From a virus, in IMG/VR virus record IMGVR_UViG_3300036841_000213, positions 1 through 31,154 of that record: a DNA stretch of 31,154 bases; one strand, given 5' to 3'. Each line of letters begins with the position of its first letter. The stretch's first letter is position 1. Shown one piece after another: positions 5,748 through 12,422 of the stretch. The notes below the pieces were generated by a model. That model was given only the letters and a program-made list of their open reading frames with translations, was not told the DNA's origin and searched no databases. A program made the position numbers and the translations under genes.

Positions 5748-6008
5748 ATGCCCCCGAAGGGAAGGATGATCTACAACATTCCGTTGACACTGGACGAATG
5801 CGCAATCATCATCGCGTGCCTGCGAAAATCGGAGGCACCTACGGAAAGCGAAGTCGAATGGGCCCTTCACTACCTGAAGGACCAAATCGGAATGGAAACG
5901 GAATCGCCCAGTAACGTTACTAGAAGGCTATTTCTTGTGAACCCGTCCCGCCTGCCACGGCCTTGGACATTACCACCCAAGCCACCGCCAGCGCCTCCAA
6001 AGAAGTAG
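5748..6008 (+). CDS. Small early protein (86 aa) with proline-rich tail
   Basis: Unknown function. IYNIPLTLDECAIIIACL (residues 8-25) has the strand-then-helix pattern IxxxLTxxEWxxIxxxL seen in many small phage proteins and again in the gene at 6320-6511. A helix near residues 35-50 (EVEWALHYLKDQIG) follows, and then a Pro-rich C-terminus (LPPKPPPAPPKK). The ATG follows the preceding stop as TGA-GAA-ATG. The C-run after ATG is one base shorter than in 5496 and 6320, giving MPPK in place of MPPE. Confidence 0.65.
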   Translation: MPPKGRMIYNIPLTLDECAIIIACLRKSEAPTESEVEWALHYLKDQIGMETESPSNVTRRLFLVNPSRLPRPWTLPPKPPPAPPKK

Positions 6009-6040
6009 CTATAGGCTGCTTTAAGCGGAGAAACTAAGAA

Positions 6041-6316
6041 ATGCCCCCGACTCGAACCACACGCCTGAAACCGGATTACTGCCCTGCGTGTTTCCATCGA
6101 CTCGATAGCGCGACTGGTGCATTTGAAGATGTCGCCCCGCAAGCAGGAGATTTCACCGTCTGTATTCAATGCGGAACGATACTCGAATTTAGCGAAACCC
6201 TGCAGCTAAAGCGACTCAGTAAGCATGCAAAGCAGAGAATCGCCGAAACGCCGAAACTCGCTACCGAACTCGCGCGAGTCGTCGAAGGCGTTCAACTCCT
6301 CAAGCGGAGAAACTGA
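6041..6316 (+). CDS. Small zinc-ribbon protein (91 aa), MPPT start
   Basis: YCPAC at about residue 16 and CIQC at about residue 42 form a clear zinc ribbon with a long loop. A basic helical C-terminus follows (LKRLSKHAKQRIAE, ending LLKRRN). GGAG lies 10 bases upstream of the ATG. It sits 32 bases after the preceding gene, and that gap reads in frame as a remnant ending FKRRN-stop, nearly the same as this gene's own C-terminus. This suggests a paralogous gene was deleted here. DNA or RNA binding is plausible. Confidence 0.7.
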   Translation: MPPTRTTRLKPDYCPACFHRLDSATGAFEDVAPQAGDFTVCIQCGTILEFSETLQLKRLSKHAKQRIAETPKLATELARVVEGVQLLKRRN

Positions 6317-6319
6317 GAA

Positions 6320-6511
6320 ATGCCCCCCGAGAACGATAGGCTCATCACCGTTACACTACCGCATAAGGAATGGCTTCGCATTGTCCGGCATCTCGATAAA
6401 GAGTCCATGGTGAATTATCAATTAGAGAAGTATTTGTCGCATCTTGAGCGCATGCGACAAACGAGAGACAAACTCGTAGATCAACTCCCGCCCGCAAGAA
6501 ATCCCCGCTGA
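6320..6511 (+). CDS. Small early protein (63 aa), MPPE start
   Basis: Unknown function. LITVTLPHKEWLRIVRHL (residues 8-25) is the same strand-helix pattern as in the protein at 5748. A charged helix follows (YQLEKYLSHLERMRQTRDKLVDQL). The start is coupled to the previous stop (TGA-GAA-ATG), with GGAG 10 bases upstream inside the previous gene. It is the last gene of the plus-strand run. Confidence 0.65.
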   Translation: MPPENDRLITVTLPHKEWLRIVRHLDKESMVNYQLEKYLSHLERMRQTRDKLVDQLPPARNPR

Positions 6512-6571
6512 AGGTCCGATACCGGGCATTATGTTAACTCCGCTCCGCCTGTTTTCAGCCACTTAGCAGCA

Positions 6572-6590
6572 CCCGTTTTTTTCCAACGGG
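6572..6590. terminator. Hairpin between convergent operons
   Basis: CCCGTT (6572-6577) pairs with AACGGG (6585-6590) around a T-rich loop, between the plus-strand run ending at 6511 and the minus-strand gene ending at 6604. The T-run lies in the loop, not after the stem, so classical intrinsic termination is uncertain. The position argues for a bidirectional terminator. Confidence 0.4.
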
Positions 6591-6603
6591 CAACCCACAA
6601 CAT

Positions 6604-6864
6604 CTAGCGCTTTGTTCCGTCAAGTTCGCTCGTTCTTCCCCTCGTCAGACTAGGACACAGCATCTGCTCCCAAGCGCGCTCGCGCCGCAGCAGTCCCTCA
6701 TCCAGCAACAGCCGCACGACCGCACTCCGTGTCAGGCGCATCGTTTCCGCCAGCACGTCTAACCGGTCCACCAGCATGGCGTCCAAACGCAGCGTCAGAC
6801 GCTCCCGCGTCCAATACCTCACGGCACAAACCTCCGCTCTTTCAGTCCGCAGCATCGCCGGCAT
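6604..6864 (-). CDS. Ribbon-helix-helix (CopG-like) DNA-binding protein
   Basis: Eighty-six residues from the ATG at 6864, chosen because GAGGAG lies 7 bases upstream. Residues about 20-60 (RERLTLRLDAMLVDRLDVLA, then ETMRLTRSAVVRLLLDEGL) are a standard ribbon-helix-helix: a strand for the DNA major groove and two helices for dimerisation. It is the last gene of the long minus-strand operon and overlaps the end of the upstream gene. No TA-type partner toxin is evident. It may regulate the early region toward which it converges, or the late promoter. Confidence 0.8.
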   Translation of the reverse strand: MPAMLRTERAEVCAVRYWTRERLTLRLDAMLVDRLDVLAETMRLTRSAVVRLLLDEGLLRRERAWEQMLCPSLTRGRTSELDGTKR

Positions 6865-7168
6865 TCCTATGCTCCTCACATAAAGGAATCTCGAAGTTCG
6901 AACCCGCCCAGTGGCGCATCTGCTCGATAAATTCGCGCGTCTCAGGATCATCTTCCGGCAACCAGTTCGCGTCCTCATCGTTCCTCGCTCGAAAGCAATG
7001 GAGATAAACAGCCGGCCCTTTGCAGCGCATGCAATGTTGAAACAGGGGCGGAATCGGTAGCCCATACTCCTCGATGTCTTTGAGCCGGTACATCCGGCTA
7101 CCCGCTTCGGCAACAATCCAATTGGTTTGCTTGCGTGGCATTTTCTTGCGTGGCATTTTCTTCTCCAT
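6842..7168 (-). CDS. Small Cys/His protein (108 aa)
   Basis: Read from the ATG at 7168 (MEKK). An internal ATG at 7156 has a better Shine-Dalgarno (GGAG, 6 bases). After a basic N-terminus with a tandem KMPRK repeat come MYRLKDIEEYGLP, CMRC, CF and LCEEH, whose Cys and His residues could bind zinc. An acidic helix (PEDDPETREFIEQMRHW) lies before the last Cys. Function is unknown. The frame stays open upstream to an ATG at 7312 (AAGGA 8 bases before), but another frame there looks more protein-like. The gene overlaps the RHH gene. Confidence 0.6.
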   Translation of the reverse strand: MEKKMPRKKMPRKQTNWIVAEAGSRMYRLKDIEEYGLPIPPLFQHCMRCKGPAVYLHCFRARNDEDANWLPEDDPETREFIEQMRHWAGSNFEIPLCEEHRNAGDAAD

Positions 7169-7352
7169 TATTGTTACCGCCTTTCTCGCGCAACTGCCGC
7201 CGCGTTGCCGGATAGCGTTCGACGACCAGGCGCGCCGCTTCTTTCGGCGTATAACCGGCTGCACGCAGCCAGGCCGCATAGAAGACGCGCGATAGTTCGC
7301 CGTCCCTTTCATTCCGCCGATCCTTCCGCGTGCGCCAGATGATACAGAAATT
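7098..7352 (-). other. Protein-like frame without a normal start (possible frameshift extension)
   Basis: This frame is open from just after a TGA (7355-7353) to a TAG (7100-7098). It reads ERDGELSRVFYAAWLRAAGY, TPKEAARLVVERYPATRR and QLREKGG, with the residue composition and helix pattern of a real helical protein. There is no ATG, GTG or TTG. It lies +1 to the gene ending at 7309, and joining the two at GAA-TGA-AAG would give a smooth fusion of about 140 residues. Either a programmed +1 shift, an indel in the assembly, or non-AUG initiation would explain it. Confidence 0.4.
7131..7160. repeat. Two tandem 15-bp units
   Basis: TTGCGTGGCATTTTC is repeated twice exactly (7131-7145, 7146-7160). 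On the minus strand each unit contains an ATG and, in that frame, encodes KMPRK. The repeat therefore duplicates the start region of the Cys/His protein and could create alternative starts. In the overlapping frame it reads ENATQENATQ. Confidence 0.85.
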
Positions 7353-7524
7353 TCATCAGATGCGCGCCCAGTTCTGGCGCCTCACGCAATAACATGAGCA
7401 GCACAGCCACCGCCTCACGCTCTTCATGCGTGCGCGGAAACCATTTCGCGGTTTCGAAGGCGTTCCGATTCAAGGGAGGCCGAATCGGCCCTTCGCCGGG
7501 TCGTTTTCGCGATGCGAATTTCAT
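7309..7524 (-). CDS. Small helical protein (71 aa)
   Basis: Unknown function. The ATG at 7524 is preceded by AAGGGG. The basic N-terminus (MKFASRKRPGEGP) is followed by two predicted helices (THEEREAVAVLLMLLREAPE, LGAHLMKFLYHLAHAE). It follows the 74-residue gene after 8 bases and is part of the late operon tail. A +1 frameshift at its stop would extend it (see 7098-7352). Confidence 0.55.
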   Translation of the reverse strand: MKFASRKRPGEGPIRPPLNRNAFETAKWFPRTHEEREAVAVLLMLLREAPELGAHLMKFLYHLAHAEGSAE

Positions 7525-7532
7525 TCCCCTTG

Positions 7533-7757
7533 TCAGACTCCCGGCAGCCGTTGCTGCAACGCGGCCGGCTCCAACTCCGCCAGCTTCTTCGCAATCCACA
7601 CGACCAGTTCCCGTTCGCGTTCCGTCAGCTTCCACGGTTCGCCTTTCAACATCAGCATCAGCACGCCACCATTGGCACAGCGGTAACGGCACAACAGATG
7701 CCAGCGGAAACTCCAGAATCCGATCGGTACCACCGCCAGGCAATCGCGCCGCGTCAT
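7533..7757 (-). CDS. Small protein coupled to prim-pol (74 aa)
   Basis: The start overlaps the prim-pol stop as ATGA, so it is almost certainly translated by coupling. The N-terminus has two Cys (CRYRC) and a hydrophobic stretch (GGVLMLML). The C-terminal half is a charged helix (LTERERELVVWIAKKLAELE). It is not recognised. An accessory of the replication protein is possible from position alone. Confidence 0.6.
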   Translation of the reverse strand: MTRRDCLAVVPIGFWSFRWHLLCRYRCANGGVLMLMLKGEPWKLTERERELVVWIAKKLAELEPAALQQRLPGV

Positions 7758-9943
7758 TGCACGAAACCCCGCTCTTTCATCGCTTCCAGCGCTTCACGAT
7801 TGATCCAGACCGGCCGGCCGTCGTCATCTTTTCCCGCCTGAAATCCCGCCTTCACCAGCAAATAAGTCGCGCGCCGCTGCAGTTCGCGCGTCTGCAAGTG
7901 CAGCGGCACGCCGCACATCTCGAAAAATTTCGCAATCGACAATTCCGGATTCTGGCGCGAATAATAGACCAGTTTTTCCGACCAGGGATCGGCTACCAGC
8001 CGCGCCTGCTGCTCCCGCTCGAACAACTTCGCCCGATCGGCTTTCGGCCACCAGCCGGCGCCGCGCCGGTAAAGCACCAGCGCCTCTGCCCAGATCTGCC
8101 AGACGTCGCGCCGCAGCCCGGCCACGTCCACCGCACCCACGGCCACCGGCCAGACCAGGCGCAGGCCTTCCCCGTACAGATAGTTGCGTTCTTCCTCGAC
8201 CGTGCCCAGAAACACGCACTGCCGCGGATAGATCATTTTTCCCCAGCGGCTATGCGCCGGCCGGTACTGATCATGCGTGCGCGTCAGGAACTGCCGCGCA
8301 TGTTCGTACTGCAACTGCCGGCCGATATCGGCCAGCACCACCAGCCAGACACCGCGTAATTGCTCCGCCGAAGCCTGCCATTCGAACCGCGACGGAAGCT
8401 GCGCCAGCAAATAGGATGCATCGCCGGCCAGCGCTTCACAAGCAGCCAGCACCTCCGACGGCCGGCCGCCCTCCAATACCAGAATGCTTTCGCCGCCACA
8501 GCCCGGCTGGAAGATGCGCGCGACCGCCAGCACAAACCACGCCACCGCGCACTCATCCCAGTAGAGCGCCTGGTCTTCCGCATAGCGATGTTCGGCCCGC
8601 GGCTGCGCGCCGAAATAGCGCAGGAAAAAATTCTCCGTCAGCCGGTTTCGTCCGTCCCAGGTTTCAGCCAGAATGCGTTCGCGCAGCGCGTGCACCGCCT
8701 GCGAACGTGCCACCAGCTCCACTGCGGCACGCGCCACGCCTTCCGAAAGCGTCGGCGTTAGTTGCCGCTGCAGCCACGCCAGAATGGAGAAGAAACGCTG
8801 CTCCTCGAGTTCGCCCGCGGCGATACCGGCCGGCAGGCCTTCCGCGAGCAGGATCTTTTCACGGAAGGCATCATAGCGCAGCTTTCCCGCCCAGGCCGGA
8901 TGCTCGCGCAGCGCATGCGCCGCATTCGCTACATTCGGATGCGGCCGGCGATTGCGATTGAATGTTAAGCCATTGCGCCAACTCTCCGCTTCCGGCGCCG
9001 GCTCCTCGAGGGAAGCCGGAGAGAAGCTGCGGCGTTCCAAAACGAGTACGGCCGGCGATTCGATGCGGCCCCAGTAGGAACACATTGCACAGTAGTCCTC
9101 GCCGAAATCGCTGCGCACGCGCGCACACGTCACCGGCCCGGCATCCGCTAACGCATGCTGGATTTTTTTCTCGGTTTCAGCCGGCCGGTATCCCCGATAC
9201 GGCCGGCTGAAGGCGTGCGCATCCTCACGGCCATTCTCGGTACGCGCCACAATCGAAAGCATCGCGTACCATTCCGGCTCCGGCAGACTGGCTGCGTCAT
9301 CGCGCGTATGCCGCAGCCAGGCGCAACCGTCCAGGATCGCCGGCAGCTTCGGCGCCGGCTGTTCTTTCGACTCGCCGGCCGGTTCGCGAGCCGGAACTTT
9401 TCGCGCTGCCTCGAGCCACGCCTGCGGCAGTTCCGCGATTGCCTGAAACCAGCCCTGCAGCCCGTCCCAGGTATACTCGAGGCCGCTCTCCGGATGAACC
9501 GAAGGCGGAGCCAGCACGTAAGCACCCGTGCCGCGCAGATCGACATGCGCTGCCAAACGTCCGCGTGCCGCGAAATCCCCCGGCACGCGAAAATAGAGAT
9601 GCGTGCCACCCGTACCCGTCGAAACGGTTCGGGTTTCCGGCAGCTTCCCGTACTTCTGCTCGAGCGCAAAAAATTCTTCGCGGCCCGGTTTCCCGTTGCG
9701 CACGTCGATATCAATGACCAGCAGGCCGGCGCCGGCCGCCAGACCGATATTCGCCTGCGCCGCGCGCTGCCACCAGACGCGGAGCTGAACCTCATCGGTT
9801 GTCGCATCGAGTACGCCGCGGCCGCCTTCCCGCTTCGGTATCAGCGGCAGCTTCGAGCGCACGCCCAGCGGCAGCACACGAAAACCCGCTTTCGCATAGG
9901 CCAGCGCAGCCCGCAACAAACGATCCGTACCCGCTTCCGCCAT
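7754..9943 (-). CDS. Prim-pol / VapE-like replication protein with degenerate ATPase
   Basis: A 729-residue two-part protein. Residues about 8-180 form a bifunctional primase-polymerase: the DID metal site in VIDIDVRNG, GGTHLYF, and VDLRGTGAYVLAPPSVHP are the three standard motifs. A Cys segment near residue 270 (CARVRS...CAMC) fits a primase zinc site. Residues about 330-690 follow the VapE/VirE phage helicase family closely (WDGRNRL, FQPGCGG, QLRGVWLVVLADI, FLTRTHDQYRP, YPRQCVFLGT, WPVAVG). Its Walker A position reads LEGGRPSEVLA, without the GKS/T, and the second acidic and Arg-finger motifs are also altered. I infer an active primase with a non-hydrolysing helicase-like domain. It is unusual in lying downstream of tail genes. 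Confidence 0.85.
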   Translation of the reverse strand: MAEAGTDRLLRAALAYAKAGFRVLPLGVRSKLPLIPKREGGRGVLDATTDEVQLRVWWQRAAQANIGLAAGAGLLVIDIDVRNGKPGREEFFALEQKYGKLPETRTVSTGTGGTHLYFRVPGDFAARGRLAAHVDLRGTGAYVLAPPSVHPESGLEYTWDGLQGWFQAIAELPQAWLEAARKVPAREPAGESKEQPAPKLPAILDGCAWLRHTRDDAASLPEPEWYAMLSIVARTENGREDAHAFSRPYRGYRPAETEKKIQHALADAGPVTCARVRSDFGEDYCAMCSYWGRIESPAVLVLERRSFSPASLEEPAPEAESWRNGLTFNRNRRPHPNVANAAHALREHPAWAGKLRYDAFREKILLAEGLPAGIAAGELEEQRFFSILAWLQRQLTPTLSEGVARAAVELVARSQAVHALRERILAETWDGRNRLTENFFLRYFGAQPRAEHRYAEDQALYWDECAVAWFVLAVARIFQPGCGGESILVLEGGRPSEVLAACEALAGDASYLLAQLPSRFEWQASAEQLRGVWLVVLADIGRQLQYEHARQFLTRTHDQYRPAHSRWGKMIYPRQCVFLGTVEEERNYLYGEGLRLVWPVAVGAVDVAGLRRDVWQIWAEALVLYRRGAGWWPKADRAKLFEREQQARLVADPWSEKLVYYSRQNPELSIAKFFEMCGVPLHLQTRELQRRATYLLVKAGFQAGKDDDGRPVWINREALEAMKERGFVQ

Positions 9944-9946
9944 TGG

Positions 9947-10381
9947 CTACCCCGCTTCCGGCGCCGCTTCCGGCGCCGTTCCAGCAGCGCCTTCGATGCC
10001 TTGCCACCGTACTTTCGATTTCGGATGCCGGCGCGCCCATTCGCGCAACTGGCGCGCCACTTCGTCTTCTATTTCTTCCTGCCGGCATCCGTTATAGTCG
10101 AAAGCCTGCCACGGCATCAGCTGCTCCTCAAAGAACCCGCGTACTTCCACCGCCAGCGGGATGAGCGCCTGTTTCGTCGTCAATTGCGCTGCTTTTTCAC
10201 TGCAGCCCGCTGCTACGTCCCAGATCGCAAACCAGCGAGTACTGCCAAGTGCAACCCGTTCGATGCGCACGGCAACCGGCAGCCGGAACGTCAACCCCAG
10301 CACATTCCCGACGGCCGGCCGCGGCTGCCGGAACAAAGCCCGGATATAGCGGATATTTGCCGGCACGCCTAACCGCGGCAT
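9947..10381 (-). CDS. Hypothetical protein (144 aa) upstream of prim-pol
   Basis: No family recognised. The N-terminal half is rich in strands (VLGLTFRLPVAVRIERVALG, TRWFAIWDVAAG). A helical acidic/basic segment (EEIEDEVARQLREWARRHPK) and an Ala/Pro/Glu tail follow. It starts inside the end of the preceding gene (overlap 13 bp) and stops 3 bases before the prim-pol ATG, so it is tightly coupled to both. Position at the border of tail and replication genes gives no clear role. Confidence 0.6.
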   Translation of the reverse strand: MPRLGVPANIRYIRALFRQPRPAVGNVLGLTFRLPVAVRIERVALGSTRWFAIWDVAAGCSEKAAQLTTKQALIPLAVEVRGFFEEQLMPWQAFDYNGCRQEEIEDEVARQLREWARRHPKSKVRWQGIEGAAGTAPEAAPEAG

Positions 10382-10578
10382 TCGTCTCCTGCCTTCTCGC
10401 GCCGCTCCCGGCGCCAGGCCTCGAGTACCATCTGCAGGCGCCGCTCGAGCGCGTACCAGTCGTGGTCACGCGCCATCGCCGGCTCCGCAATGCTCGCTGC
10501 GCTCAGTGCGGTAAACAGCGACACCAGTTCTGCGAGAGAAAATTCCAGCGCAATCAGCTTTTCATCCGCACTGCTCAT
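10369..10578 (-). CDS. Small helical protein (69 aa)
   Basis: Unrecognised and nearly all helical (LIALEFSLAELVSLFTALSA, then WYALERRLQMVLEAWRRERR). It starts as ATGA over the stop of the tail hub gene and overlaps the following gene. It resembles the many short phage proteins with a LxxxEWxxL-type helix pair. No transmembrane segment is strong enough to call a holin. Confidence 0.6.
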   Translation of the reverse strand: MSSADEKLIALEFSLAELVSLFTALSAASIAEPAMARDHDWYALERRLQMVLEAWRRERREKAGDECRG

Positions 10579-11867
10579 AAGCCCGTCGTACCGGCCGCAG
10601 CCGTTGCGTTGACCTCCGCTGCAATCTGCGCCATTGCATCCGCCAGTGTCGGATTGTAGTCGCCGACGGTCAGGCGCACTTCCGTAGTCGCGGCCCGATC
10701 CGGCAATTGCTTCAACACTACCCGCTGCACGGCCATTTCCTTTGCCTGCCAGCCATAGCGCGCCGCCGTCAGGCGCACGATGCCGCCTGGCTGCGCGCCC
10801 ACCGTCCAGCAGATAATTTCGCCGCGTTCGTTCGGCGTGGAAGCCCGCGCCAGATCCGTCTGCGCGAACGTCAGCGCGGTATCCGCATGCGTCACGCGCA
10901 AATCGTAATCAACCCACTGCAGCAGGCCGTACTTGTTAATGGAGGCCTGGTCGTAGACATGCGCCGTCACACCATCGCCGATGAAGGTCACATCATTGGC
11001 CGGCGCGTAGAAATCTTCGCTATAGGCTTCCACCCGAAAGGACGGTTTGCCGGCCACGTCACCCAATTCCAGAATCGGAATCGAAGGGTTTTCCCCATAC
11101 GTCAGTACGCCGTTGACATCGATAAACCAAACCCGGCCGGTTGCCTTCGCGATTGCATCGAGTATCTGCGTCACGGTCTGGTATTGAAAATTCAGCGCGA
11201 GTACGGCCGTGCGCGTGATTGTGCCGGTTTGCAAAATGGAAGGCGTGAGGCCGGTACCCGTCAGAACGTCGCGAATAATTTGATCGTCATACCAGCCGAG
11301 CGCGGTATAGTCTTTCGTCCATTGCCGGCCATCGGTGAACAGCTTGTAATCGCGGCAGCTATAGGACACTTCCACCGTGCCATCGAGCGCGCCCGCATCG
11401 GCCATCGAGCGCGCCGCCACGAAGCCGGCAAACAAGGTCGAAGGGTTCGCCGGCGCGAGCGTCATCGTCGGCAGCGACCAGGCCGCGAACGTCGGCGCAC
11501 CCAGGTACACCGCATCGACGCCGATCGTAAAGACGGTATCGGCCGGCGAGAAGCCACACTCGAACCAGATTTCGATAACACGTGTCGAATCGAAGGCCGC
11601 ACTGCGCATCGGCAGTCGATCCGGCCCCAGGTTATAGACAATGCGGTACGGATTCGGTAGCGCGTCCTGATCACCGGAGATTTGCGAACCATACCAGCTC
11701 GCGCCGTTTTGATCGACCAGCCGGCCGCGGAAAAACCAGGCGCCGCCTGGCCCGCCCTTCGGCCATTCGACCGCTAGGGATAAATAGCAATCGTGAAAGT
11801 CAGCCGGCGCAAAATGCGCCAGGCGAACATGCCCGGCGCCGGATTTGCGATTAACTTGAAACAGCAT
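10575..11867 (-). CDS. Tail tip / baseplate hub-like protein
   Basis: A 430-residue structural protein. The middle part (residues about 160-280) has the pattern of phage tail hub proteins: VEVSYSCRDYKLFTDGRQWT, then YDDQIIRDVLTGTGL, FQYQTVTQILDAIAKATGRVWFID and GVLTYGE. The N-terminal 150 residues look like a beta-rich domain and the C-terminus (VNATAAAGTTGL) is flexible. It should sit at the tail tip near the tape measure. It starts 3 bases after the previous stop and is the last clear virion gene of the operon. Confidence 0.65.
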   Translation of the reverse strand: MLFQVNRKSGAGHVRLAHFAPADFHDCYLSLAVEWPKGGPGGAWFFRGRLVDQNGASWYGSQISGDQDALPNPYRIVYNLGPDRLPMRSAAFDSTRVIEIWFECGFSPADTVFTIGVDAVYLGAPTFAAWSLPTMTLAPANPSTLFAGFVAARSMADAGALDGTVEVSYSCRDYKLFTDGRQWTKDYTALGWYDDQIIRDVLTGTGLTPSILQTGTITRTAVLALNFQYQTVTQILDAIAKATGRVWFIDVNGVLTYGENPSIPILELGDVAGKPSFRVEAYSEDFYAPANDVTFIGDGVTAHVYDQASINKYGLLQWVDYDLRVTHADTALTFAQTDLARASTPNERGEIICWTVGAQPGGIVRLTAARYGWQAKEMAVQRVVLKQLPDRAATTEVRLTVGDYNPTLADAMAQIAAEVNATAAAGTTGL

Positions 11868-11870
11868 CGA

Positions 11871-12422
11871 CTAACTCACCCGGTAACTCAGCGAAATCAT
11901 GCCTTGATTGACGCCGGCTTTGAACAAAGCACTAGCCGGCATCGCAAACACCAATCGCTTATTCACGTTGTCCAGCCAGCATGTCGTAGGAATCCAGCCT
12001 GCGCCAGGCGAAACCACCGATGCGGCTGCCACCTGCGGCGCCGCTAGGTTCGCCGAAGGAACCGGCAGCGTGAGGTACAAATACGTGTCGAGCGTGCCGC
12101 CCAGCGTCAGCGTGAAATTCAACTGCAGCAAGCATTCCGCGCCGCGTCGCAGATACTGCGCCAAAAAAACCGTCAGCGCCGAAATCGTCATCGCGCCGGA
12201 TGCCGTAATCGCCGGCGTGTACGTCTGCCAGTCGCTCCCGAATTTCACCTTTTCGGGAGATGTGAACGTCACCGCGCCAGCGACGGCCAGGACGCCCAGA
12301 TTCGTGAGTGCATAGCCGCCTGCATCCACGTCGCCACCCCACGTCTGCAGGTTTTCGAGCAGCGCGTTATATTGATTCGCCGTCGAAGCTTCGCCTGCTT
12401 GTACCGGCGCCGGCCAACTCAT
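11871..12422 (-). CDS. Short tail fibre-like protein with duplicated anchor domain
   Basis: A 183-residue protein from the ATG at 12422, which overlaps the upstream stop as ATGA and has AAGGGA before it. Its first about 42 residues (MSWPAPVQAG, QYNALLENLQTWGGDVDAGG, YALTN) match the start of the 457-residue protein at 12419-13792, so both probably attach to the same tail site. The rest (DWQTYTPAITASGAMTIS...LSYRVS) is beta-rich and resembles phage fibre tip domains. A second receptor-binding or decoration protein is likely. Confidence 0.65.
   Translation of the reverse strand: MSWPAPVQAGEASTANQYNALLENLQTWGGDVDAGGYALTNLGVLAVAGAVTFTSPEKVKFGSDWQTYTPAITASGAMTISALTVFLAQYLRRGAECLLQLNFTLTLGGTLDTYLYLTLPVPSANLAAPQVAAASVVSPGAGWIPTTCWLDNVNKRLVFAMPASALFKAGVNQGMISLSYRVS

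Noticed and set aside
6604-7168. RHH protein and upstream Cys/His protein as a toxin-antitoxin pair
   Set aside because: The Cys/His protein has no known toxin motif, and the gene order and overlap alone are not enough.
7394-8359. Plus-strand ORF of 321 codons opposite prim-pol
   Set aside because: It is the antisense shadow of the prim-pol coding frame: Arg/Pro/His-rich, with no domain and no ribosome site.
9155-10372. Plus-strand ORF of 405 codons
   Set aside because: It lies opposite the prim-pol N-terminus and the 144-residue gene, has an extreme Arg/Pro content and crosses two real genes; a GC-rich shadow.
10707-11660. Plus-strand ORF of 317 codons
   Set aside because: Shadow of the tail hub gene, which has recognisable motifs; this frame is Arg/His-rich without structure.
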